DNA of 52,744 nt from an uncultured Oscillospiraceae bacterium (GCA_947632005.1 CANRNU010000015.1:1-52744); one strand, 5' to 3'. Positions 15,377 through 23,419 are shown, counted from the first letter of the stretch. A program made the numbers and translations. The notes: generated by a model not told the origin, from the sequence alone.

Positions 15377-16708
15377 ATGACCCTTACGACAAAACGCGTA
15401 CTGGCACTTCTTATGGCTCTCTGCCTTGGCCTGTCCCTTGTGGGCTGCGGCGGAGGAAGCGACAAGGCGGAGGAGCAGGCGCCTGCCGAGGAAGCCGCCC
15501 CCGCTGAAGAGGCTGCCGGGGAGGAGACCGAAGAGGCCGAGGCTCCCGCAGAGGAAGAAACGGCCGATGCCGGGGAAGCCGCCGGCGACGGGACTACCCT
15601 GGAGATCTGGACCTATTACGATGGCATCTATTTTGATTCGGTCCGGGAGATGCTGGACAGGTTCGAGGAGGACACCGGTATCAAGTCCAACCTGACGGCG
15701 GTATCTTTTGCCGACTTCAAATCCAAGCTGACCATGGCGGCTACGGCTGACTCCCTGCCGGACGTGGTGTTCATTGACAACTGCGACACCGTGGCCTATG
15801 CCGAGATGGGTATTTTCCACGACATGACCGATGACCTGGAGGGTTCGGAGGAGCTGGACAACTACTTCGATCCCATCGTGGCGAGCGGGACCTATGAAGG
15901 ACGCATCTACGCCATTCCCGCAATCACCAACAACTACGGTTTCTACTACAATAAAGAGTATTTTGAAGAGGCCGGCATTGAGGATGTCCCGACCAACTGG
16001 GAGGAACTGATGGATGCGGCCAAGAAGCTGACGAATGACCGGCATTATGGCCTGGGACTGGTCATGGTCGGCAACGAAGAGGGCACGGCCAACTACCTGC
16101 CTTGGCAGCTCATGGCGGGCGGCAACTACTATGATCTGAACAGCGAGGCCGGCATCCGGGCTCTGACGTTCCTGCAGGATCTGGCCAATGAGGGCGTCAT
16201 GCCCAAGGACGTTGTCTCCTGGAGCCAGAACGATGTTGGCGCCCAGTTCGCAGCGGGCAACGTGGCGATCATGATGGACGGGTGCTGGTTCGTCAACTCC
16301 TATGACAAAGAGCTCACCTTCGATTACGGCACCTTTGCCCTGCAGGACAAGAACTATGGCTCCCTCTTCGGCGGCGAGAATATGGCCTTCATCGAGGGGG
16401 ACAACGTGGATGCGGAAGTCCAGCTGGCTAAGTGGTACCTCCAGCCGGAGCACTGCATTGACACCTGCTATGAACAGAGCCAGTTCGCGGCTGTCCCGGA
16501 GACGACAGAGGACGCCCGTTATCAGACCGAGCACTGGAAGACGTTTGCCGATCTGATCCAGTATACCACCGCGCGGCCCTCCGATCCGGACTGGCCCAGC
16601 ATCTCTCTTGGCTATCAGTACGCCATCCAGGCTGTCATTACCGGCGACGCTACTCCTGAGGAGGCAGCGGTACAGGGACAGTCTATGATCGACGAGGCCA
16701 GAAGCTAG
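15377..16708 (+). CDS. Carbohydrate ABC transporter substrate-binding lipoprotein
   Basis: A 443-residue family 1 (MalE-like) binding protein: lipobox LVGC with lipid Cys at about residue 24, then a Glu/Ala/Pro-rich linker (about 30-70), then a binding domain starting TLEIWTYYDG. The ATG at 15377 is chosen because GGAGGA lies 7 bases before it; the in-frame ATG at 15371 directly abuts that site. It is followed by two MalF/MalG-type permeases and sits between SIS copy 1 and the epimerases, so its ligand is probably an Amadori or Heyns product. Peptide- and amino-sugar-type ligands cannot be separated by sequence alone. Confidence 0.92.
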   Translation: MTLTTKRVLALLMALCLGLSLVGCGGGSDKAEEQAPAEEAAPAEEAAGEETEEAEAPAEEETADAGEAAGDGTTLEIWTYYDGIYFDSVREMLDRFEEDTGIKSNLTAVSFADFKSKLTMAATADSLPDVVFIDNCDTVAYAEMGIFHDMTDDLEGSEELDNYFDPIVASGTYEGRIYAIPAITNNYGFYYNKEYFEEAGIEDVPTNWEELMDAAKKLTNDRHYGLGLVMVGNEEGTANYLPWQLMAGGNYYDLNSEAGIRALTFLQDLANEGVMPKDVVSWSQNDVGAQFAAGNVAIMMDGCWFVNSYDKELTFDYGTFALQDKNYGSLFGGENMAFIEGDNVDAEVQLAKWYLQPEHCIDTCYEQSQFAAVPETTEDARYQTEHWKTFADLIQYTTARPSDPDWPSISLGYQYAIQAVITGDATPEEAAVQGQSMIDEARS

Positions 16709-16732
16709 TACACGCCAATCACGACCACAAAA

Positions 16733-16763
16733 ACCGCGCCGGAGGCCCAGCGCCTCCGGCGCG
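16733..16763 (+). other. Intercistronic hairpin after the binding-protein gene
   Basis: A 13-bp perfect GC-rich stem CCGCGCCGGAGGC/GCCTCCGGCGCGG (16733-16745, 16751-16763) with a 5-base loop and no T run. Such hairpins between binding-protein and permease genes usually protect the upstream mRNA, giving more binding protein than permease. Confidence 0.75.
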
Positions 16764-16789
16764 GCAACAGCAAAGAAGGGGGCCTGACC

Positions 16790-17683
16790 TTGGGAAAACT
16801 CTCACCGGACAGGAAGAGCAAGCTTTTCGGCTGCCTCATGGTGGCGCCGGCTCTGCTGTTTCTCATCTGTTTCATCGTCTATCCACTGATCTATAACGTC
16901 TATATCTCTCTGCACGATGTGAAAGCGGGCAACCTGCTCACCGGGGAAAGGCCGTTCGTGGGCCTGGAAAACTACGTCTCTGTTTTCAAGGGGAGATATC
17001 TGCTCAACTCTATCAAGGTCACGCTCCTGTTTACTTTGGGGTGCATCCTGGTACAGTTTCCGCTTGGTTTTTTCCTGGCCATCGTCTATACGAAAAAAGC
17101 CAAACCTCTCAAAAAGATCAGCGGGCTTCTGCTCATCGCGTACATCATGCCCGTCACCGTCACCGGTATCGTCTTCAAATTCTTCTTCCTGAGTACGGGC
17201 GTCCTGAACTCCATGCTGAGTTCCCTGGGGCTCATCAAGGAAAACATAGAATGGCTGTCTTCCACAAATCTGGCACTTTTCAGCGTTACGCTGACCAATA
17301 TATGGACCGGCATCGCATTCAACATGATCCTGTTGCAGAGCGGCCTGATCAACATCCCGCAGGAGCTGTATGAGAGCAGCATGATCGACGGCGCCAACAG
17401 CATACAGCAGTTTTTCAAGATCACACTGCCGCTGATGAAGAACTCCATCTATATGGTGCTGATCCTGGGATTTATCTACACCTTCCGGAATTTTGAGCTG
17501 ATCTATGTGATGACCTCCGGCGGGCCCAACAACGCCACAGAACTGCTGAGTATATACTCCTACAGGAGATCCTTCATGGAATTCAACTTCGGCGAGGGCG
17601 CGGCCATTGCCATTGTCATGCTCATGATCCTGCTCGTGTTCGGGGTCATGTACATGCGGATCCTCAGAAAGGAGGATAACTGA
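16790..17683 (+). CDS. Sugar ABC transporter permease (MalF/UgpA type)
   Basis: A 297-residue inner-membrane permease with six hydrophobic helices. The cytosolic EAA loop that docks the ATPase is seen as ELYESSMIDGANSIQQFFKITLP (about residues 197-219). The start is a TTG at 16790 after an A/G-rich stretch AAGAAGGGGG; no better in-frame start precedes the conserved N-terminal helix. The TGA stop overlaps the next gene's ATG by one base (TGATG), so the two permeases are translationally coupled. Its partner is the binding lipoprotein just upstream. Confidence 0.92.
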   Translation: MGKLSPDRKSKLFGCLMVAPALLFLICFIVYPLIYNVYISLHDVKAGNLLTGERPFVGLENYVSVFKGRYLLNSIKVTLLFTLGCILVQFPLGFFLAIVYTKKAKPLKKISGLLLIAYIMPVTVTGIVFKFFFLSTGVLNSMLSSLGLIKENIEWLSSTNLALFSVTLTNIWTGIAFNMILLQSGLINIPQELYESSMIDGANSIQQFFKITLPLMKNSIYMVLILGFIYTFRNFELIYVMTSGGPNNATELLSIYSYRRSFMEFNFGEGAAIAIVMLMILLVFGVMYMRILRKEDN

Positions 17684-18528
17684 TGTCGGCGAAAAGGAAA
17701 AAACTCTTCTTTCAGACCGTCTGGATGGCTGTTGGTATCCTCATGTTCATCGCTCTGATGATGCCCCTTTACTGGATGCTGTGCAGCTCCTTTATGAGCA
17801 CCACGGAGATCTTTGACCGCCCGCCCCATCTGATCCCTCCTCATCCGACGCTGAAAGCATACAAGGATATCCTCAATATGCCCACGGTGGACGTGATGCA
17901 CGCCTTCAAGAACAGTTTCATCATTGCCTTTGGGTGCATGATTATCTCAGTAACACTGTCCGTGCCCGCCGCTTACGCCCTGGCTAAGCGCAAGATGAAG
18001 GGGAGCGGCATCATCATTCTGGTGTTTTTGATCTCCCAAATGCTGCCGGAAGTATTCACGTTGACCCCATATCTTGCCATCTTCAGGAAGCTGGGGCTCT
18101 ATAACACCTATTTCGCGCCCATGATCGCCTGCTGTACGCTGGCAGTTCCCTTCTGCGTCATCATGCTGCGGCCCTACTTCCTCACCGTGCCGCAGGAGCT
18201 GGAGGATGCGGCCCGCATCGATGGATGCAGTCACTGGAAGGCCTTTGTGAAGGTGATGATGCCCATTGCCTCGCCCGGCATCGCGGTGGCCTTCGTGTTT
18301 TCCTTCCTCTTTGCATACGGGGACATGATGTACAGCCTCAACCTGACCAACGACAGCACGATGTGGCCGGTCACTACCGGCATCTACAGTGCCGTGGGCC
18401 GTTATGGCATGGCTTGGGACAGAGGCATGGCCTTTGCCTGCCTGATCGTTTTGCCGGTGTTCGTCATCTTCCTCCTCCTGCAGAGGTATATCGTGGAGGG
18501 ACTGACCAGCGGGTCCGTCAAGGGCTGA
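17683..18528 (+). CDS. Sugar ABC transporter permease (MalG/UgpE type)
   Basis: A 281-residue permease with six helices and the EAA loop ELEDAARIDGCSHWKAFVKVMMP (about residues 173-195). It forms the heterodimeric channel with the preceding permease. The start is ATG 17683 in TGATG overlap, with GGAGG at 17671-17675. No ATP-binding subunit follows, here or anywhere in the operon; in many Firmicutes a shared MsmK/UgpC-type ATPase encoded elsewhere serves several such importers. Confidence 0.92.
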   Translation: MSAKRKKLFFQTVWMAVGILMFIALMMPLYWMLCSSFMSTTEIFDRPPHLIPPHPTLKAYKDILNMPTVDVMHAFKNSFIIAFGCMIISVTLSVPAAYALAKRKMKGSGIIILVFLISQMLPEVFTLTPYLAIFRKLGLYNTYFAPMIACCTLAVPFCVIMLRPYFLTVPQELEDAARIDGCSHWKAFVKVMMPIASPGIAVAFVFSFLFAYGDMMYSLNLTNDSTMWPVTTGIYSAVGRYGMAWDRGMAFACLIVLPVFVIFLLLQRYIVEGLTSGSVKG

Positions 18529-18556
18529 GCACACCGGGTGAAAGGAGGAACATGAT

Positions 18557-19384
18557 ATGCTGAAATTGGAGCAGATCGCCGGTATGGGCCTCATCTATAA
18601 GATGTACAGTCTGGACTACATGCTGGACGATCTGGCGTCTATGGGATTTCGTGCGTTTGAGCTCTGGGGCGCTTATCCGCATCAATTCGTGGATGGAGAG
18701 ACATCCTTTCCGCCGTGCAGCGTTGTACGGCAGAAGATCGCCGAGCGCGGGCTGCGGCTCGTATGCTATACCCCGGAGCAGCTGCTGTACTACTACAACA
18801 TCGCCTCGCTGGACAAGACCATCCGGGACAAGAGCCTGGCATATTACAAGCGCGCCATTGACGCCGCCTGTGAATTGGGCGCGGACCGGATGCTGATGAC
18901 CAGCGGGTGGGGCCTTTACGACGAGCCCATCCGGGACAACTGGAAATACTCCTGTGAATCCCTTCACACGCTGGCCGAGCATGCCCAGGAGCAGGGGATA
19001 TTCCTTGTGCTGGAAAATCTGAACAGCTTTGAGTCAAATCTCGTCAACTCTCTGCCTACTATGAAAAAGATGCTGGAGGAAGTGCGGCACCCGGCCCTGA
19101 AGGCCATGGTGGACACTGTGCCCATGCACGGGGCAGGGGAGACCATGAAGGACTATCTGGAGGCGTTTGGGGATGATCTGCGCCATGTACACCTGATCGA
19201 CGGCAGCCCTATCGGACACCTCGCCTGGGGAAAGGGCTATCTGCCGCTGGATGAGGATGTACAGGCCCTGGTGGACCATGGCTATCAGGATGCCATCACC
19301 TTTGAGATAGCAGGCGGAGATCAGCGCAACCCGGGTCTGGAGATGGCCCAAAGCTTCAGCCGTATCAAGAAATATCTTGGCTGA
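18557..19384 (+). CDS. FrlC-like sugar isomerase/epimerase (copy B)
   Basis: A 275-residue TIM-barrel epimerase. The metal ligands E153 (VLENLN), D186 (MVDTVPM), H212 (HVHLID) and E250 (TFEIAG) are in place. The YTPEQ motif (residues 71-75) is the counterpart of YTPE in FrlC. ATG 18557 has AAAGGAGGAA immediately upstream; the ATG at 18552 is out of frame. The N-terminus MLKLEQIAG is nearly the same as MLKKEQIAG of copy C, so B and C probably arose by duplication and then diverged. It most likely epimerises an imported fructosamine or its isomer; the substrate is inferred from the operon. Confidence 0.85.
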   Translation: MLKLEQIAGMGLIYKMYSLDYMLDDLASMGFRAFELWGAYPHQFVDGETSFPPCSVVRQKIAERGLRLVCYTPEQLLYYYNIASLDKTIRDKSLAYYKRAIDAACELGADRMLMTSGWGLYDEPIRDNWKYSCESLHTLAEHAQEQGIFLVLENLNSFESNLVNSLPTMKKMLEEVRHPALKAMVDTVPMHGAGETMKDYLEAFGDDLRHVHLIDGSPIGHLAWGKGYLPLDEDVQALVDHGYQDAITFEIAGGDQRNPGLEMAQSFSRIKKYLG

Positions 19385-19405
19385 CCGTCAGAGGAAGGGG
19401 TAGTC

Positions 19406-20251
19406 ATGCTTAAGAAAGAACAGATCGCCGGCAACAATTTTGCCTATCTTCGCTGTACGTTTGAGGAGTTCATCGCCTCGATGGAACGCCTGGACATCCA
19501 CGCCATTGAGCTGTACGCCGCCTCCCCGCACCTGTTCGTCCCGGAGAGCACCAATGCGCAGGCGCGGAATATAGGCCGGCAGCTGCGTGAGGCGGAGATC
19601 AAACCCATCTGCTTCACCGCGGAGCAGTGCATGTATCCTGTCAGCCTGTCTACGGAGGACGAGCTGGTGCGCAGACGGTCCATGAGGTATTATATGCGCT
19701 CGCTGGAGCTGGCGCAGGAAGCGGGGTGCCCCAGGATGCAGATGATATCCGGGCAGTGCTATCTGCACAGCAGGCCGGAGGAGAACTGGGCGCGGGCTGT
19801 GGACGGCATCGGCGCTGTGACGGAGCGGGCCCGGGAATTGGGGGTCCAGATCGTCCTGGAGGCAGATCCCGCCTGTTCTGTCGCCACGCTGCAGGATACC
19901 CGGCGGATGATCGATACCATCGGCAGCCCATATTTGACCGGCATGATCGACACCAACGAGATGTACAACAACGGGGAGGACATCCGGGAGAGCATACGGC
20001 TTCTGGGGCCGGACCTGCAGCATATGCATTTCATTGACCTGAAGCCCGGCGTGCCTTGTCTGACTCCCGGTGACGGGATCCTTCCCATGGAGGACTATCT
20101 GGAGGCTCTGGCGGAAGGAGGCTATGAGGCGTATCTGTCTCCGGAGCTTTGGGGCTGGAGCTATTTGAACGATCCTCATGGGGCCCTGGAACGGGGCGTC
20201 CGGTACATTGAAAACTGGATAGAACGAAACGGAGGAACGGCCGATGCTTAA
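19406..20251 (+). CDS. FrlC-like sugar isomerase/epimerase (copy C)
   Basis: A 281-residue TIM-barrel epimerase with ligands E152 (VLEADP), D182 (MIDTNEM), H208 (HMHFID) and E247 (SPELWG). It is the most divergent of the three tandem copies: FTAEQ replaces YTPE(Q/N), and LYAASPH replaces (I/L)WG(A)xPH at the substrate-side loop (about residues 36-42), which hints at another substrate. The last 8 bases overlap the start of copy D, so the two are translationally coupled. AGGAAGGGG precedes ATG. Confidence 0.83.
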   Translation: MLKKEQIAGNNFAYLRCTFEEFIASMERLDIHAIELYAASPHLFVPESTNAQARNIGRQLREAEIKPICFTAEQCMYPVSLSTEDELVRRRSMRYYMRSLELAQEAGCPRMQMISGQCYLHSRPEENWARAVDGIGAVTERARELGVQIVLEADPACSVATLQDTRRMIDTIGSPYLTGMIDTNEMYNNGEDIRESIRLLGPDLQHMHFIDLKPGVPCLTPGDGILPMEDYLEALAEGGYEAYLSPELWGWSYLNDPHGALERGVRYIENWIERNGGTADA

Positions 20252-21089
20252 ACTCTCTTTCCTCTCCATGGTGTATCAGCGGTACGGTCTGGAAAAGGTC
20301 TTCCGGGAAGCGGATCGCATGGGCTTCAACGGCGTGGAGATCTGGGGCGCCAGGCCCCATGCATACGCCTTTGACTGTGACGACAAGCTGATCGAGCACA
20401 TCAGGACCTTATCCCGGGACTGGAACATCAAGATCGCCGCCTATACGCCGGAGAACTGTGTGTATCCCTACAGTCTCTGCTCGCAGTCCGCAAAAGAGCG
20501 CCGGGAAACGGTCGAGTATTATAAGCTCGCGCTGGACGTTGCGGCGCAGATCGGGGCGCCGCTGATACAGATCACCCCCGGCGACCCGGGCTATGAGGGC
20601 TCCGAAGACGCTGACTGGGGCCATCTGTGCGAGACGCTGGCAGAGGTTTGCCAGCACGGGGAAAAGGTGGGCGTCGATGTGGTAATGGAGACGCTGACCC
20701 CCTACGAGAGCCTTATCCTCACCAGCGCGGGGGATCTGGCCAGGCTGCTCGCAGATGTGCCGTCCCCCAGACTTTACGGCATGATGGATATGGTCAATCC
20801 CTTCGTGATGCGCGAATCGTTTTCCAATTATTTCCGCCTCTTGGGGGATAAGATGGGCCACATCCATGTGGCCGACAGCGATGGGAAGACCAGCGCGCAT
20901 GTGCCGCTGGGGACCGGATGCATCGAGATGGAGCCGGTCGTTTCGCTTATCGACCGGATGGGGTATAGCCGCTATTGCAGCATTGAGATCTGCGGCTACA
21001 TCGAGGACCCGGAGACATACATGGAAAGATCCGTCAGCCATCTGCGCGCCTGCATGGCCAAGGCAGGCGTGGAGCAGGCGGCGCGGTGA
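20244..21089 (+). CDS. frlC: Fructoselysine 3-epimerase-like protein (copy D, closest to FrlC)
   Basis: A 281-residue protein and the best FrlC match of the four. Shared landmarks with E. coli FrlC as I remember it are the (G)VEIWGARPHAYA loop (about residues 31-42), AAYTPEN (65-71), LTPYES (151-156), VPSPRLYGMMD (172-182) and HIHVADSDG (206-214). Metal ligands are E149, D182, H208 and E248. FrlC interconverts fructoselysine and psicoselysine so that both reach the kinase. The start overlaps copy C by 8 bases, with GGAGGAACGG upstream. It precedes SIS copy 2 and the kinase, the same B/C/D set as the E. coli frl operon. Confidence 0.8.
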   Translation: MLKLSFLSMVYQRYGLEKVFREADRMGFNGVEIWGARPHAYAFDCDDKLIEHIRTLSRDWNIKIAAYTPENCVYPYSLCSQSAKERRETVEYYKLALDVAAQIGAPLIQITPGDPGYEGSEDADWGHLCETLAEVCQHGEKVGVDVVMETLTPYESLILTSAGDLARLLADVPSPRLYGMMDMVNPFVMRESFSNYFRLLGDKMGHIHVADSDGKTSAHVPLGTGCIEMEPVVSLIDRMGYSRYCSIEICGYIEDPETYMERSVSHLRACMAKAGVEQAAR

Positions 21090-21126
21090 ATTTGACCCAC
21101 ACATATTTCACGAACGGAGGAGAAAA

Positions 21127-22119
21127 ATGTACAATTTTCAAGAAGCAGAAGTCCTGAAGAAGGAAAAGGCCGGCGCCGGACTGCGCAAAGTCATTGAGAA
21201 GACCGTGGATTCGATTTTCGAGCAGGGATTCAAGAATGTTTTCTACATTGGCATCGGCGGTACCATCTCCCACGCCTTTGACGTGGAGAGCTTCGTGCAG
21301 ACCAACTCCACGCTGCCCTTGTATCTGGCCAATGCCGGGGAATATATCAAAATGGGCAACAAGAATCTGACGAAGGACTCTGTTGTCTATGTGGAATCCC
21401 GCTCTGGGGATACCCCTGAGATGGTGGAGGCGGTCGACAAGTGCAAAGGCGCCGGCGCCCGGGTCTATGGTTTTATCGAAAAAGAGGACAGCCCTCTGGC
21501 AAAGAGCGTGGATGTGCTGGTGTCCACCGCCACGGTCGGCTACTATCAGCCATATTACTTCTTTGGATACATGATGAAAAAATGGGGGGACTTCAGCGAC
21601 TATGACGCCCTGGCCGACTGCCTGGAGACCCTCCCCGAGAAGATCGTAAAGGCTTACCCCGTGATTGACGGTTACTGCCGCAAGTTTGCGGAGACCTATG
21701 GCGAGGCGGATATGAACTATCTGGTGGGCGCCGGGAATTCCTGGGGCGCTGCTTACTGCCTGGCCATGTGCTACATGGAGGAGATGATGTGGATGCGGAC
21801 CAAGTCCATCCACGCTGCCGAGTTCTTCCATGGCACCCTGGAGGTCATTGAAAAGGGCGTTTCGGTGCTTCTGTTCAAGAGCGAGGACGATTCCCGGGCG
21901 GAGGTACAGCGCGCGGAGGATTTCATCCGCCGTGTCACCAACGACGTTACGGTCTATGACAGCAAGGATGTGGAGCTGGAGGGCGTGCCCCAGGAGCTGC
22001 GCCGCTATCTGAGCCCCTTCATTTTCCACGCCTATCAGGAGCGGACGTTCATGAACCTGGAGGATATCCGCAAGCATCCCGGCGATATCCGCCGTTATTA
22101 CCGCAGACTGAAATACTAA
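21127..22119 (+). CDS. frlB: Fructoselysine-6-phosphate deglycase-like SIS protein (copy 2)
   Basis: A 330-residue double-SIS protein with the phosphosugar loops IGIGGTISHAF (about residues 41-51) and ESRSGDTPEMVEA (90-102), the SIHAAEFFHGTLE motif (227-239) and a C-terminal HPGDIRRYYRRLKY resembling the end of FrlB. The catalytic Glu and His, 16 residues apart in FraB/FrlB, are E219 and H235. Expected reaction: fructoselysine 6-phosphate plus water gives glucose 6-phosphate and lysine. ATG 21127 follows ACGGAGGAGAAAA; longer in-frame extensions run through the end of copy D and are not real. Being next to the FrlC- and FrlD-like genes, this copy is the better candidate for true FrlB. Confidence 0.82.
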   Translation: MYNFQEAEVLKKEKAGAGLRKVIEKTVDSIFEQGFKNVFYIGIGGTISHAFDVESFVQTNSTLPLYLANAGEYIKMGNKNLTKDSVVYVESRSGDTPEMVEAVDKCKGAGARVYGFIEKEDSPLAKSVDVLVSTATVGYYQPYYFFGYMMKKWGDFSDYDALADCLETLPEKIVKAYPVIDGYCRKFAETYGEADMNYLVGAGNSWGAAYCLAMCYMEEMMWMRTKSIHAAEFFHGTLEVIEKGVSVLLFKSEDDSRAEVQRAEDFIRRVTNDVTVYDSKDVELEGVPQELRRYLSPFIFHAYQERTFMNLEDIRKHPGDIRRYYRRLKY

Positions 22120-22130
22120 GCCCGTCACAT

Positions 22131-22160
22131 CGGCGGCCAAAAGGTTCCTTTTGGCCGCCG
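22131..22160 (+). other. Hairpin abutting the ribosome site of the kinase gene
   Basis: A 14-bp perfect inverted repeat CGGCGGCCAAAAGG/CCTTTTGGCCGCCG with only two bases between the arms. It ends directly against AAGGAGGAG (22161-22169). There is no T run, so it is a stability or translation-control element rather than a classical terminator. Confidence 0.7.
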
Positions 22161-22174
22161 AAGGAGGAGAAGAC

Positions 22175-23056
22175 ATGGCAAAGATCATTGGTATCGGAGA
22201 CAATGTGGTCGACATCAACCTGACCAACAGCCGGGTATACCCCGGGGGCCAGGCGCTGAACGTGGCGGCCAATGCCTCCATGCTGGGAGCAGAGTGCGCC
22301 TACATAGGCAGCATAGGAAATGGCGAGGCAGGAGAGATCGTCTGCGATGCGCTGGACCGGCTGGGTGTAGACCGCTCCCGCTGCCGCAGGTATCCTGTGC
22401 CGAATTTCCCGTCTTACTATCGCATCATAGACGATGACCGGGTATTCGTGGCACCTCCCGTGCCTCTGCATCCTATGACCGGCGTGCTGTTCGAGATGCT
22501 GGCCTATGAGGGCTTTACCCAGGAGGATTACGATTATATCCGCACCTTCGATGTGGCACATCTGTCCAATGACAGCCGGATCGAGGCATACCTCCCGGAA
22601 TTCGTCCGCCAGGGGATCGATATCTCCTTCGACTTTTCCGTCTACCACGACAGACCGGGCTATATGGAAAAGGTGTGCCCGTATGTGAAGTTCGCCTTTT
22701 ACTCCGTGAGCCACCTGGACCGTACCGGTGCCGAAGAGCTCTTGCGGCGTTCCTGTGCCCTGGGAACGGCCATCAGCGTGGGCACTATGGGCGCCGAGGG
22801 CGCCCTGTGCTACGACGGCCGGTCGTTTTATGAACAGCCGGCGTGCCGGCTGGAAAAGGTAGTGGATACCATGGGCGCGGGGGATGCCTTTACGGCGGCG
22901 GCGCTGGTGAGATACTACGATCTGATGCGGCAGGAGCCCCCGTCCCGGGAGGAGCCGATCCGGGAGATGCTTGCCTTCGCTTCCCGCTACGCAGCGGACG
23001 TATGCATACGGGAAGGGGCCATCGGACTGGGCCGGCCCTATAACGGATCCATTTGA
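22175..23056 (+). CDS. frlD: PfkB-family sugar kinase, fructoselysine 6-kinase-like
   Basis: A 293-residue ribokinase-fold enzyme. The N-terminus IGIGDNVVDIN (about residues 5-15) and PGGQALNVA (24-32) match the FrlD start (GDNCVD, GGNAVNVA), and the anion-hole/catalytic motif is DTMGAGDAF (about 230-238), with the catalytic Asp in GAGD. FrlD phosphorylates fructoselysine at O6. At 293 residues it is longer than E. coli FrlD (about 260), with an extra acidic segment after DLMRQEPP. ATG 22175 is supported by AAGGAGGAG; the TTG at 22151 lies inside the hairpin. Last gene of the operon, followed by a terminator. Confidence 0.85.
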   Translation: MAKIIGIGDNVVDINLTNSRVYPGGQALNVAANASMLGAECAYIGSIGNGEAGEIVCDALDRLGVDRSRCRRYPVPNFPSYYRIIDDDRVFVAPPVPLHPMTGVLFEMLAYEGFTQEDYDYIRTFDVAHLSNDSRIEAYLPEFVRQGIDISFDFSVYHDRPGYMEKVCPYVKFAFYSVSHLDRTGAEELLRRSCALGTAISVGTMGAEGALCYDGRSFYEQPACRLEKVVDTMGAGDAFTAAALVRYYDLMRQEPPSREEPIREMLAFASRYAADVCIREGAIGLGRPYNGSI

Positions 23057-23090
23057 CGGACTGTCCCCGGGACGGTTGCGGAGAAAAACC

Positions 23091-23134
23091 AAGGACCGCA
23101 CTCTTTTCACCAGAAAAGAGTGCGGTCCTTTCTT
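23091..23134 (+). terminator. Terminator of the nine-gene operon
   Basis: An 18-bp perfect stem (23091-23108 with 23113-23130; core GGACCGCACTC/GAGTGCGGTCC), a 4-base loop, then TCTT. The A/T-rich inner part makes it also readable from the other strand, which would stop ireB transcription. Confidence 0.8.
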
Positions 23135-23176
23135 GGGGAAAGTTTTCCACACCGAGCGGCGCAAGGCCGCTCTCTG

Positions 23177-23419
23177 TTATTTTTGCAGATACGAGGATAC
23201 GAGCTCTTGCAGGAGATCGTCCCGGTCCAGACGGCAGATCAGCGCCCGGGCGTTGTTGTAGTTGGTGATATAGGTGGGGTCTTCTGACAGGATATAGCCC
23301 ACGATCTGGTTGATGGGGTTATAGCCCTTCACCAGCAGAGAGCTGTATACGCTCGCCAATATCTCCCGTATCTCCGCGCTGTGGTCCACGACCTTGAATT
23401 TCCGGGTAGATTCTTCCAT
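23177..23419 (-). CDS. ireB: IreB family regulatory phosphoprotein (UPF0297)
   Basis: An 80-residue protein with the family hallmarks GYNPINQIVGYILSEDPTYI (about residues 32-51) and YNNARALI (54-61). In Enterococcus faecalis IreB is a small dimer phosphorylated by the PASTA kinase IreK on N-terminal threonines and acts as a negative regulator of cephalosporin resistance. Here the N-terminus MEESTRKFKV offers S4/T5 as possible phosphosites. ATG 23419 is preceded by AAGGAGGGATG. It has its own extended -10 promoter in the 89 bases after pheT. In other Clostridia it is usually near ruvX or alaS; neither is seen here. Confidence 0.93.
   Translation of the reverse strand: MEESTRKFKVVDHSAEIREILASVYSSLLVKGYNPINQIVGYILSEDPTYITNYNNARALICRLDRDDLLQELVSSYLQK

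Noticed and set aside
20866-21126. N-terminal extension of SIS protein copy 2
   Set aside because: It would overlap the end of epimerase D in another frame; ATG 21127 has a perfect ribosome site and fits the family N-terminus.
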